NCBI GenBank assembly: GCA_003240625.1 | Contig: QFMX01000015.1 | Span: 1 to 37,303 of the forward strand | DNA: 37,303 nt | Reading direction: 5' to 3' | DNA from: Sphingomonas taxi | GTDB lineage: Bacteria; Pseudomonadota; Alphaproteobacteria; Sphingomonadales; Sphingomonadaceae | In this document: positions 1 through 7,388 of the stretch, piece after piece | How positions within the stretch are numbered: position 1 is the first letter of the stretch | Layout: each line of letters opens with the position of its first letter | Position numbers and translations under genes: made by a program | Notes under the pieces: model-generated | What the model was told of the DNA's origin: nothing | The model's database searches: none | Seen by the model: only the letters and a program-made list of their open reading frames with translations

Positions 1-447
1 CTTGCCAGCGCCAATCAACACAGGCAAATAACAACTGCCGCGACAATCAGTTCTCATCCTGATTGACGCCAGCCTCTCACCCAGATCGTCGCGCTATACG
101 TCATCTCACTTGAGCCGTTCCTGCCTCCGCAGGCTCCCGCAGCAGCTTCGCCTCGATCGCCGATGAACAGCTGCCATTCCGCTTCCGCCCCCGCTTCAGT
201 CATAACGCGACGCCGCGCGGACGAACGCTGAACGTCGGCTTCCGACAAGAGCTGACGCTCAAGTTGAGGCATCGGAACGACGGGTTTGTCCCACTTCCTG
301 TCGTTCCCTTACCGCTCGCCTAGGCGTCGAACGGACATTAACGGATGTCCAAAGTTGGGAAGCGCTTATCGACGGCTGAATGTCGTCTTGTGGGTCGGCT
401 GGACGCACGATCTTTACCGTGCGCTCACCAGGCACGTCCTGCTCCCG
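1..447. other. No supported gene; low-coding region
   Basis: Short open frames exist on both strands but none has a recognisable protein, a convincing ribosome site or consistent third-position GC bias. A stretch near 344-361 (atgtccaaagttgggaag) resembles motifs near 1431 and 2412, so part of this gap may be decayed intergenic repeat. Confidence 0.5.
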
Positions 448-1053
448 TCAACCAGTAGAAACTTCCAAAGGTCGGATGCGGAGCTCGCCCGGTAACCGCT
501 GCGGATGCCAAGGGCGGCCCTTTCCGGTAATGCCAAGCGTCAACAATCGCACTCGTGCATCGCGTTGCGTGTTGGGTAACCAGCGCCTGACGCTCGGCCC
601 GTTGTCCCCCCAAGCAAGCAGGACATCTCGCTCCTTCTCCTCGGGGTGCAAGCGCTCAAACACCCTCCTGAGCTGCTCGATGTTGAGTGGGCCGTCCGGT
701 CGACCGTCACTCGTCCATCTGCCGGAATCAGTCTCCATCTGAGCTGCGGAATTGACCCAAAAGAGACCACCGAACTCATTGTCACGCTGGACCGCGCGGA
801 TGACCCTGTTGACGGTGATATCGCCTTCCTGTTCGTCCGCTTTGCTCGGATTGAGGCCGATACCGAACAGAAGCGGCAGGCTCTCGTCCCAGAGTGCCGA
901 GAGCGAATAGCGGACCTTCTTGCCGCCTACGGTTTGCCGATCGAATACTGCTCGTCCTTCGCAGTCGGTATCGCGGCGGTGGCCCGTTCTGACGTCGACA
1001 TCCATCGTCGATGGAAGTTCGCAGAATTCGATCAATTCACGTGATCCGACCAT
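448..1053 (-). CDS. DUF1643 domain-containing protein
   Basis: The 201-residue product carries the DUF1643 pattern: an R-x-SL..W segment (YSLSALWDESLPLL), then a GLNPSKADEQEGD.TVNR motif, a FWVNSAAQ strand, and LLAWGDNGP near the middle to C-terminal part. DUF1643 has no settled biochemical role; members are small proteins often found on mobile or accessory DNA. The frame stays open upstream to 1143, but the ATG at 1053 gives a length closer to the family, so I chose it. It lies in an otherwise gene-poor part of the probable island and points the same way as the next gene to the right. The family call rests on pattern recognition; function is unknown. Confidence 0.75.
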   Translation of the reverse strand: MVGSRELIEFCELPSTMDVDVRTGHRRDTDCEGRAVFDRQTVGGKKVRYSLSALWDESLPLLFGIGLNPSKADEQEGDITVNRVIRAVQRDNEFGGLFWVNSAAQMETDSGRWTSDGRPDGPLNIEQLRRVFERLHPEEKERDVLLAWGDNGPSVRRWLPNTQRDARVRLLTLGITGKGRPWHPQRLPGELRIRPLEVSTG

Positions 1054-1658
1054 TATCGGGCTGTAGCTCGGGCGGCCGGGAGAGGACACCACCAATCGGC
1101 CCAAGACACGAAAACTCACACCTATCGCCGCTTGTCTTCTCAAACGGATGCCGCGGTGAAGCTCGACGACGCGTTCCTGCGGCTGTGCGGTCTGAGTTGA
1201 CAGGTTGCGCGACGTAGCCGGTCCACCGTGGGCACCATATCCGATTACCTATAAAATGGTGCATAGGCGCTAACGTTTGGCTGCAACGACCGTAAGCGGG
1301 CCATTTAGCTGCGATCCTCTAGGAGTATACCAAAAAGCGCCGGCAAGTAAGTCTATCGTCGTCTGGACATGCATGTGCTGTCGAGCAGGAAGAAATATCC
1401 GCAGCCTCGCCCCTGTCTTGAACATGAACGAATGACCGGAATTGGGAAACCGGCGGGGTGCCCTGAACGACTGTAAGTGGGTCTGGCCGGAAGCTATAGG
1501 GCAGGGTGCCTTCGCCCATTCTCCGACGTGAGGATAGCCAAATTCGCTCCCTGAAAGCAGACGTCAAAACCGACCTCAACCCGTTCGTCCCCGCTTTGGG
1601 TGTGATCTAGCCGTCAGCCGGAACATGGCCCAAACAACCGTGCGACCATGCTCAAGGG
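1054..1658. other. No supported gene; repeat-like remnants
   Basis: About 600 bases without a credible gene. The minus-strand frame 1319-1579 is open but its product is not recognisable. Motifs such as aacgactgtaagtggg (about 1466) and aacgaccgtaagcggg (about 1285) are similar to each other, suggesting decayed copies of a dispersed intergenic element. Confidence 0.45.
1425..1449. repeat. Dispersed intergenic motif, copy 1
   Basis: This 25-base stretch, starting tgaacgaatg and containing ttggg, matches the stretch at 2403-2427 at 19 of 25 positions by eye; a shorter related form is at 344-361. Similar motifs are, as I recall, common in sphingomonad intergenic DNA, but I could not search for them. 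Confidence 0.4.
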
Positions 1659-2186
1659 CTATTCCATTCTCGAGTCCACAAACTCTTTTTGAATAACGTC
1701 AGATATATATTTGACTACCTCTTGTATAATTTCATAGTTAAGCGGATCATTGAGGTGCTTAAGATTTTCAATCTTTAATATATCATCTAATTGTGCAATA
1801 TCCCTTTCCGTTAGACAGAATATATCCTCGAGGTTTTTACTTGTTGTAAAGCATACGCACTGGACGTTCATGAACCGTCCTTTCGCCCATTTCTTAAAGA
1901 CTCTGTTATCAAATGGATAGGGCTTCGGCCCAACCTCACTGGATTGCCAAAACCTTATCAGCCTCCACTCGCCGCAACCTCCATATGGGACCTCGCCGCC
2001 AGCTATTCTTCGGGAGTCTTGACCCCCGGAGTTCAGACGGCGCAGTATAGCCTTGGACTCTTCCTTAGATACCACGCCTACTTTAAAGTTGTAATGGTCC
2101 GACTGTCTATTTGTTACTAGTTTCCTGTCAAACTCGCTATTATAGGCGGCATAAATTGAATGTGATTTCAAGATAGGTTGGTTCAT
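1659..2186 (-). CDS. Hypothetical protein, AT-rich orphan
   Basis: I do not recognise this 175-residue product. It is rich in Lys, Asn, Ile and Glu, with many A/T-ending codons, in sharp contrast to the GC-rich genes around it. No signal peptide or membrane segment is visible. The middle has a Gly/Cys-containing stretch (GGEVPYGGCGEWRLIRF) followed by aromatic strands, and the C-terminal third (from about residue 120) looks helical and charged. The start at 2186 has only a weak upstream ribosome-site candidate (gcaggc). Its composition and its place in a gene-poor region bounded by an integrase point to recent transfer from a lower-GC source. It may be a complete island cargo gene; no function can be assigned. 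Confidence 0.6.
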   Translation of the reverse strand: MNQPILKSHSIYAAYNSEFDRKLVTNRQSDHYNFKVGVVSKEESKAILRRLNSGGQDSRRIAGGEVPYGGCGEWRLIRFWQSSEVGPKPYPFDNRVFKKWAKGRFMNVQCVCFTTSKNLEDIFCLTERDIAQLDDILKIENLKHLNDPLNYEIIQEVVKYISDVIQKEFVDSRME

Positions 2187-2402
2187 GCCTGCAAGTGATA
2201 TTCTCTTACTATAGCCATCTCAACGACTTTGAGCGCAAAGCAACACCAGCTGATCGCTGCGCCGGTCGTGCCCCGTCACGCCAAAAATGAGCAACGATCG
2301 TCGGCTAACTGCGGTTGATGACCGAAAACGGTCTGACTGTTGCCCTCCCCTTCACGACATCCATGACGGACGATCATTCGCCAAGATCAGGTCGCGCGGG
2401 GA

Positions 2403-2427
2403 TGAACGAATGTCTGAAGTTGGGGAG
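2403..2427. repeat. Dispersed intergenic motif, copy 2
   Basis: Second copy of the motif at 1425-1449 (tgaacgaatg followed by a ttgggg core). Confidence 0.4.
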
Positions 2428-2524
2428 CGGGGAAGGGTGCGCGAGTGTCCGGGTTTGGGTCTCTGCTGCCGGGAAGCTGCCAGACACGAGCCGACCAGAG
2501 TCTGTCGTTCAGCGCCACCCCGGT

Positions 2525-2555
2525 GAACGGCAGATTGCGGCGAAAGCTGCCGTTC
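2525..2555. repeat. Stem-loop, 9-bp arms
   Basis: Arms gaacggcag (2525-2533) and ctgccgttc (2547-2555) are perfectly complementary around a 13-base loop. There is no T-run, so it is not an obvious terminator. It lies in gene-free DNA. Confidence 0.5.
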
Positions 2556-2919
2556 GGGCTGATCGAAACGGACGGTCCGCAACGCGCCTCCTTCTCGGTC
2601 GTCCTTCCGGCTGACGCGCTACTCAATAAGCGGCCTTTTGTTCAAGCATCATTGAGAAGCTAGAAGGCGGGAAGCGGTCCGTGGAAAGGGATACGGTCGC
2701 ACAACGCGTAGCGGACACAATGGATCGTTCGGCGCTGTCGCCTTCGAATGCTGAGGATATGGGGCCTTCGGGGCCAACCTACCTGCGCGGGGCATGCAGA
2801 CATGGCCTCGAACGCATCGCGGTCGTTTGGCCAGCGCGAATGAATGACGCGACGTTCGCGGTGTCTCATAGCCTTGCGGTGTCATAGGAACGATCGGAAG
2901 AGCCCCCATCTACCGCGTC

Positions 2920-3729
2920 ATGACCAATAGCATTCTTCATCTCGGGCTGATGGAAGACGGGGAGATCGAGCTCGATCTGGCCGCCCTGGAACTCGCAGCG
3001 CTCGATCATCCCGGTATCGATCTCGACGAATATATCGACGAGCTCACGGACATAGAAATAGCCCTACGCGCTGCTGATGGCGACGCAGTGAGTAGCGCTG
3101 CTCAGGCCCAGACCCTGAGCAGCGTGATGGTAGAAGAGTTCGGATTCTCCGGCGACCGCACGCACTACGACGATCCCCAGAATGCGGACTTGATCGCTGT
3201 CGTCGATCGACGACTGGGTCTGCCGATTAGTCTCTCGATTATTTATGTGGCGATGGCACGCCGCCTTGGGTGGTCGGCGATACCGCTCAATACTCCAGGC
3301 CACGTCCTGGTCCGCCTTGGCGATGCATCGGATGCGCTGATCATCGATCCCTTTAACGATGGCCGCATCGTTGCCCCTGAACAGGTGGAAGCCTTGTTGG
3401 AGCAGATGACCGGCCAGGCACGGTTTTCCGACGGGATGCTTCCCCTGTCGAACCGATCGGCACTCGTTCGACTCCTGCTCAACCAGGCGACCCGTGCTGA
3501 GCAGGCTGGCGACCCCGCGCGCGCATTGGTCCTGTACGACCGCATGACGATCGTGGCGCCCCCGCACGCCCATGGTTGGTGGGAGCGGGCCAGACTTCAG
3601 CTAGTCGCAGGAGATGTGGCCAGCGCCCGCAGCAGCCTCAGCGCGATGCTGGAAATCACCCGAGACGATAATCTGCGCCTGCAGGTCTCGGCAACGCTCG
3701 ATGCCCTTCCCCGGCCAACGCCGTCTTGA
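2920..3729 (+). CDS. SirB1-family transglutaminase-like protein
   Basis: This 269-residue protein has the SirB1 / transglutaminase-like core: YDDPQNADLIAVVDRRLG (about residues 88-105), then LPISLSIIYVAMARRLGW and NTPGHVLVRLG with the His expected in the family, then an FNDG turn. The C-terminal third (about 185-265) is helical and TPR-like (LLLNQATRAEQAGDPARAL, then WWERARLQLVAGD). Such proteins are common in Proteobacteria and often lie near prmC; the true role is unclear and most lack a demonstrated enzyme activity. The family's usual Cys is not obvious here. The N-terminal start at 2920 has no strong ribosome site; the ATG at 2950 is an alternative. It may be host DNA left of an insertion or island cargo. 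Confidence 0.8.
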   Translation: MTNSILHLGLMEDGEIELDLAALELAALDHPGIDLDEYIDELTDIEIALRAADGDAVSSAAQAQTLSSVMVEEFGFSGDRTHYDDPQNADLIAVVDRRLGLPISLSIIYVAMARRLGWSAIPLNTPGHVLVRLGDASDALIIDPFNDGRIVAPEQVEALLEQMTGQARFSDGMLPLSNRSALVRLLLNQATRAEQAGDPARALVLYDRMTIVAPPHAHGWWERARLQLVAGDVASARSSLSAMLEITRDDNLRLQVSATLDALPRPTPS

Positions 3730-3761
3730 ACGTCGCGGTAGAATGCCTCTTGCCGTGATGC

Positions 3762-4190
3762 TTATTCGACGCGCGTCCATCTCCGCTCAGGCCACGCCCG
3801 GGATTGAACGATGTCTCCGAACCGCCAGAACCGGGTTTCCCGCGCATGGGGACCAGCACGAACGAGCGTCCAGCACTCGCCGGTCGGCAGCTCGACGATG
3901 CGGTGAATGTGAGCGGCATCGACATGGTAGATCTCGCCGGGGATGCGGTGAACCAGTTCGCTGTGCCAACCGCCGTTTGGATCCAGGTGGAACACCTCTT
4001 CGACATAGTCACCGTCGAGGATATCGGTGTCGAAACTCCAGGGATGATCATGCGTCGTCGCATGCGGCTCTTCCATCTTGAACCGGTGCAGCGCGCGTCC
4101 GTCATCCAGATGGTATTTGGTAAACGCCCGCGACATGCGCTCCACACTGACGATCCGCGTGCCGTCGGGAAACCGCCCCTGCCAAGTCAA
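3762..4190 (-). CDS. Cupin-like phage-type hypothetical protein
   Basis: This 142-residue product has the pattern HDHPWSF (about residues 48-54), an ILDGDYVEE strand, HIHRIVELPTG (about 94-104), then CWTLVRAGP and RFWRFGD. The spaced histidines and beta-strand pattern suggest a small metal-binding cupin fold. Similar HDHPW...WTL...GP proteins are, to my knowledge, common in phage and prophage genomes with no assigned function. The only start that keeps the whole conserved region is TTG at 4190-4188, and that TTG overlaps the TGA stop of the upstream frame (TTGA), a layout that suggests coupled translation. This supports a phage-derived origin for this part of the island. The fold is inference. 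Confidence 0.65.
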   Translation of the reverse strand: MTWQGRFPDGTRIVSVERMSRAFTKYHLDDGRALHRFKMEEPHATTHDHPWSFDTDILDGDYVEEVFHLDPNGGWHSELVHRIPGEIYHVDAAHIHRIVELPTGECWTLVRAGPHARETRFWRFGDIVQSRAWPERRWTRVE

Positions 4191-4636
4191 CGGTTGCGCG
4201 CCTTATCGAGGCATGGGGCGCGGGCTTGCTGTCCTGAGCGCGACCACCGACGCCCGCGTCGAGCGTCCCACCGGTCCTGATAGTATCCGCGTACGCTGCC
4301 GCGCGACTTCCCCTTGTGCGTAACGCTGCGCGCGCTGTCGCCGCGTTCCCGCGTTAGCTGTATCACCGCGTCGACGAACATCTCTGCGGGTGCGAGGCGC
4401 GGATCGGCAAGATTGTTCTCAGGCGCGTCCTTCAGGAACAGGGTGGCAAGCCGCTCTTGTCCGGGGGAATGGCCCTGCGGCAGGATCCGTCGTTCGCGCG
4501 AGCGTACCGCGCGCTGCAGTTGCGAGGGCTGCTGAGCGTTGATCTGTACGACAAGCGCGGCGCTGATCTGGCGGACACGCTCGAGTGGCGTCTGCTTGGG
4601 ACCGATGACTGCGTCGACCTGCCGTATCCAATCCCA
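4187..4636 (-). pseudogene. Start-less ORF upstream of the cupin-like gene, probably truncated
   Basis: A 150-codon frame with strong GC bias at third positions runs from just after a TAA (4639-4637) to a TGA at 4187 and overlaps the next gene by TTGA. It contains no ATG, GTG or TTG until the ATG at 4381, which would give only 64 residues. The reading is protein-like upstream of that ATG (PLERVRQISAALVVQINAQ, then GQERLATLFLKDAPENN), so the 5' end has probably been lost, or a frameshift separates it from its start. I do not recognise the product. The short form 4187-4381 may still be translated and could couple to the cupin-like gene. Confidence 0.4.
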
Positions 4637-4763
4637 TTAGAAGCGCGGTACCGGCTCCCGGTCTCGGCTAACCGAAGGCCAGCAGGCGATTAAGCTGCGT
4701 CGTTCAAGAGCTGCCCGTTCTCAGCACCCACCCGTTACGAATACAAACTCAAGTATCAGCCGT

Positions 4764-5984
4764 TTACGCCGCTACTTTAATTGTCGCCCGAGCACGCGCT
4801 GCTGCCCGAAGCCGATCAAGTTCATCCGACCATGCTTGCATCATTCTAACTCGTTCGTCCCAATACTCGCCTCGGGCATATATACGTCGCACGGCATTCG
4901 TATCGACGTGGGCAAGCTGCCGTTCGATCGCGTCTGGCGTCCAGTTGCGGGATTCGTTTAGCAGCGTGCTCGCCATTGCGCGGAACCCATGCGTCGTCAT
5001 CCGCCCTCCGCCATAGCCGAGCCGTTGGAGTGCGAGGTTCAGGGTGTTTTCGCACATGGGGCGATCGCGTTTCCCTTGGCACGGAAACAGATAGCGATGC
5101 TTGCCGCTCAAGGGACGAATGTCGTCGATGATCGCAAGGGCCTGCCTCGATAGCGGTACATGGTGCGGGCGCCGCATCTTCATCTTTTCCGCCGGAATTG
5201 CCCACACCCCTTCGTCGAAATCGAATTCGGACCATTCCGCTTGGCGCAGTTCGCCCGGACGTACGAACAAGTGCGGAGCCAAACGCAGGGCGACGTGTGT
5301 GACACGGTAGCCGTCGAACCCGTCAATCGCGCACATCAACTCCCCGACTTCTGCCGGCTTTGTCAGTGCGGCGAGGTGCTTGACCTTCGGCGTGATCAGC
5401 GCGCCCCGCAGATCGGCACACACGTCACGTTCCGCTCGGGCGGTTGCCACCGCATAGCGGAACACTTGGCTGCAGGTGCCCCGCAGGCGACGTGCCGTTT
5501 CATAATGACCTTTGAGCTCGATACCGCGGAGTACCTCGTACACCTCATGGGCCGATATTCGGTTGATGGGGCGGGCTCCGAGCTTGGGTAGAGCGAAGTC
5601 AAGGAGCCAACGCTGCTTTTGTAACGTGATTGCCGCACGCCCCTCGCGTTCGCACTTGCTGTACCATTCGTCCGCGAGCACCTTGAACGTGACTTGCTCG
5701 GCAAGCTTGACGGCCAGCTCCTCTTCTCTGGCGACGGAAACGGGATTCTTGCCCTCGGCGAGAATTTTCCTGACGGCATCGCGCTTGGTTCTCGCGTCGG
5801 AGAGGGTGACATCCGGATACACCCCCAAAGCCATCGTCTGCTGCTTCCCGCCCCACCGATAGGCTAGGCGCCAGTATCGCTGCCCGGACGGCTGAACGAG
5901 CATGAAGAGGCCGCCTGAATCGCTGACCTTGTACGGTCGCTCCCTGCCTTTGGTGGAGCGAACTTCCAGTGCGGTGAGAGCCAT
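4764..5984 (-). CDS. Tyrosine integrase, DUF4102/P4 type
   Basis: The 406-residue product has the DUF4102 arm-binding domain at the N-terminus (about 1-85; ALGVYPDVTLSDARTKRD), a core-binding helical domain (about 95-190), and a catalytic domain with R in LFVRPGELRQAEW, H-x-x-R in THGFRAMAST, H in RQLAHVD and the nucleophile Tyr in RRIYARGEY. All key residues are present, so it is probably active. P4-type integrases insert into tRNA 3' ends, and this gene reads away from the tRNA-Leu 3' end 165 bases upstream. I chose ATG 5984 because GGGAG lies about 8 bases before it; ATG 5999 is in frame but sits inside an inverted repeat and has no ribosome site. Confidence 0.93.
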   Translation of the reverse strand: MALTALEVRSTKGRERPYKVSDSGGLFMLVQPSGQRYWRLAYRWGGKQQTMALGVYPDVTLSDARTKRDAVRKILAEGKNPVSVAREEELAVKLAEQVTFKVLADEWYSKCEREGRAAITLQKQRWLLDFALPKLGARPINRISAHEVYEVLRGIELKGHYETARRLRGTCSQVFRYAVATARAERDVCADLRGALITPKVKHLAALTKPAEVGELMCAIDGFDGYRVTHVALRLAPHLFVRPGELRQAEWSEFDFDEGVWAIPAEKMKMRRPHHVPLSRQALAIIDDIRPLSGKHRYLFPCQGKRDRPMCENTLNLALQRLGYGGGRMTTHGFRAMASTLLNESRNWTPDAIERQLAHVDTNAVRRIYARGEYWDERVRMMQAWSDELDRLRAAARARATIKVAA

Positions 5985-6035
5985 GTTGGTATCTCCCATT
6001 GTTGGTACCCGGAAGTACCAACAAATGTGCCAACA
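5985..6035. promoter_or_regulatory. Inverted repeat and TGTTGG half-sites at the integrase start
   Basis: A perfect 10-bp inverted repeat, ttgttggtac (5999-6008) and gtaccaacaa (6015-6024), is separated by ccggaa. A further half-site tgttggta lies at 5985-5992 and a reversed variant gccaaca near 6029-6035. The array covers the region just upstream of the integrase ATG at 5984, where a repressor, an excisionase or the integrase itself could bind. The sites are seen in the sequence; the binding role is inference. The spacer and flank also share cccggaag with the tRNA 3' region (6154-6161). Confidence 0.55.
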
Positions 6036-6089
6036 TCGGATCGGGATGCAATGACACGTCGCGGGCCTTCCGGAGCCAGTTTATGGCAG

Positions 6090-6103
6090 AAAACCGCGGT
6101 TTT
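6090..6103. repeat. AT-flanked perfect palindrome
   Basis: aaaaccgcggtttt is a 14-bp perfect palindrome followed on the plus strand by more T residues. It lies between the tRNA-Leu 3' end and the integrase and could be a terminator remnant or a protein site; a hairpin would need to use the central bases as loop. Confidence 0.4.
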
Positions 6104-6126
6104 TTCAATCTCTGTGGGATCATCTG

Positions 6127-6148
6127 GGGCCCCCTGAACAGGGGGCCC
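6127..6148 (-). terminator. GC-rich hairpin directly after tRNA-Leu
   Basis: Arms gggccccc (6127-6134) and gggggccc (6141-6148) are perfectly complementary around tgaaca, beginning immediately after the encoded CCA of the tRNA. No T-run follows on the minus strand, so it may act in tRNA 3' processing, as a weak terminator, or be part of the attachment region. Confidence 0.4.
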
Positions 6149-6235
6149 TGGTGCCCGGAAGAGGACTCGAACCTCCACGACCTTGCGATCGCCAGCACCT
6201 GAAGCTGGTGCGTCTACCAATTCCGCCATCCGGGC
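6149..6235 (-). tRNA. tRNA-Leu, anticodon CAG
   Basis: Read on the minus strand the 87-base gene starts GCCCGGATGGCGGAATTGG, has the 7-bp acceptor pair GCCCGGA / TCCGGGC, discriminator A and an encoded CCA (6151-6149). The anticodon stem CCAGC / GCTGG encloses the loop TTCAGGT, giving anticodon CAG, which reads CUG Leu codons. The long variable arm and the GGTTCGAGTCC T-arm fit class II tRNA-Leu. Its 3' end is the likely integration target for the integrase at 4764-5984; the gene is intact here. Confidence 0.95.
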
Positions 6236-6347
6236 ACGGGGTAGGAGGGCGCCTCTAGTGGAGGGTCGCGATGCTTGTCAACACGCCTCTTGCTGGGGCA
6301 AGGGGTTATTCGCGAATGGGCAGGCAAAACAAAGTGGACGGACGGCG

Positions 6348-7301
6348 ATGAACGACAAACTGGTGACGCTGATCGGGGGCGGCGGTTTCGTCGGCCGCTA
6401 TGTCGCACAGGCGCTGCTGGCGACGGGCGCCCGCGTCCGCATCGCGCAGCGCGATCCGCGGCAGGCGTTCTTCCTCAAGCCGCTCGGCGGGCTCGGCCAG
6501 ACGCAGTTCGTCGGCGCCGACGTCACCAAGCCCGAGACGATCGCGCATGCGATCCACGGCTCGGATGTGGTGGTGAATTTGGTCGGCGTGCTCGCGGGCG
6601 ATTTCCAGCGGATCCAGGCGCTCGGCGCGCAGACGGTCGCAAAGGCTGCGGCCGAGGCCGGTGTCGGTGCGCTGGTGCATGTCTCGGCGATCGGCGCGGA
6701 TCCGGAGTCCGCATCGGCGTACGGCAAGTCGAAAGGGCAGGGCGAGGCGGCCGTACTCGACGCGTTCCCGACCGCGACGATCCTGCGGCCATCGATCGTG
6801 TTCGGCCAGGAAGACCAGTTCGTGAACCGCTTTGCCGGCATGATCGCCAAGGCGCCGGTGGTGCCGGTGCTGCGCGCCGGGGCGAAGTTCCAGCCCGTGT
6901 TCGTCGGCAATGTCGCCGATGCGATCGTCGCGGCGGCGTCGGCGCCCGAGACGTTCGGCGGGCAGACGCTGGAACTCGGCGGGCCCGACATCATCACGAT
7001 GGGCAATCTGATCCGCTGGATCGCCAAGACGATCGGCCGTAATCCCTCGATCGTCGAGCTGCCGGACTTTGCCGGCGCGATGATCGCCAAGGCCGGTTTT
7101 CTGCCGGGTATGCCGATCACCAAGGATCAGTGGACGATGCTGCAGAGCGACAATATCGTCACCGGCACCGACGGCCTAGCGGCGTTCGGAATCGAGGCGA
7201 CGCCGTTGTCGACGGTCGCGCCTGGCTGGCTGGTGCGCTTTCGCAAGGCTGGACGGTTCGGTCGGCGCGCCGAAACGCGGGCGGAAGTCCACACAAGCTG
7301 A
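6348..7301 (+). CDS. Complex I NDUFA9-family NAD(P)-binding protein
   Basis: This 317-residue atypical short-chain dehydrogenase/epimerase starts with a Rossmann motif, LVTLIGGGGFVGRYVAQAL (GxxGxxG-type, residues about 5-23), followed by DVVVNLVGVLAG, HVSAIGAD and RPSIVFGQEDQFVNRFA, the usual order in NDUFA9-like proteins. The Ser/Tyr/Lys catalytic set is partly altered, which is normal for this group. In mitochondria NDUFA9 is an NADPH-binding complex I accessory subunit; in alphaproteobacteria homologues may serve complex I or quinone-related work, not proven. I chose ATG 6348 because it begins the Rossmann strand; the frame is open upstream into the tRNA. It is the first core gene right of the tRNA. 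Confidence 0.88.
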   Translation: MNDKLVTLIGGGGFVGRYVAQALLATGARVRIAQRDPRQAFFLKPLGGLGQTQFVGADVTKPETIAHAIHGSDVVVNLVGVLAGDFQRIQALGAQTVAKAAAEAGVGALVHVSAIGADPESASAYGKSKGQGEAAVLDAFPTATILRPSIVFGQEDQFVNRFAGMIAKAPVVPVLRAGAKFQPVFVGNVADAIVAAASAPETFGGQTLELGGPDIITMGNLIRWIAKTIGRNPSIVELPDFAGAMIAKAGFLPGMPITKDQWTMLQSDNIVTGTDGLAAFGIEATPLSTVAPGWLVRFRKAGRFGRRAETRAEVHTS

Positions 7302-7338
7302 GCCTTCTCGTGCTACGCTGCTTCCAACACCCGCGCCT

Positions 7339-7372
7339 TTTCTGAAACCTGCGCCTCTTTCTGAAACCTGCG
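7339..7372. repeat. Direct repeat upstream of uppP
   Basis: tttctgaaacctgcg occurs exactly at 7339-7353 and 7358-7372 (period 19), ending just before the ribosome site of the following gene. It may be a simple slippage duplication or a pair of regulatory sites. Confidence 0.6.
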
Positions 7373-7388
7373 ACGCCGGAGCGCCTGC

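Larger units (their letters stand above)
2187..2919. other. No supported gene; repeat-like and decayed DNA
   Basis: About 730 bases with only overlapping short frames on both strands and no recognisable product. It contains a dispersed motif at 2403-2427 and a stem-loop at 2525-2555. The promoter of the SirB1-family gene, if it is not read through from upstream, must lie at the right end. Confidence 0.45.

Noticed and set aside
2649..2909. A small minus-strand gene upstream of the SirB1-family gene
   Set aside because: No ribosome site, no recognisable product, and competing frames on the other strand over the same bases.
1..4700. A duplicate of the tRNA-Leu 3' end marking the other island end
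   Set aside because: I scanned for the last part of the tRNA (including the T-arm and CCA end) and found no convincing match.
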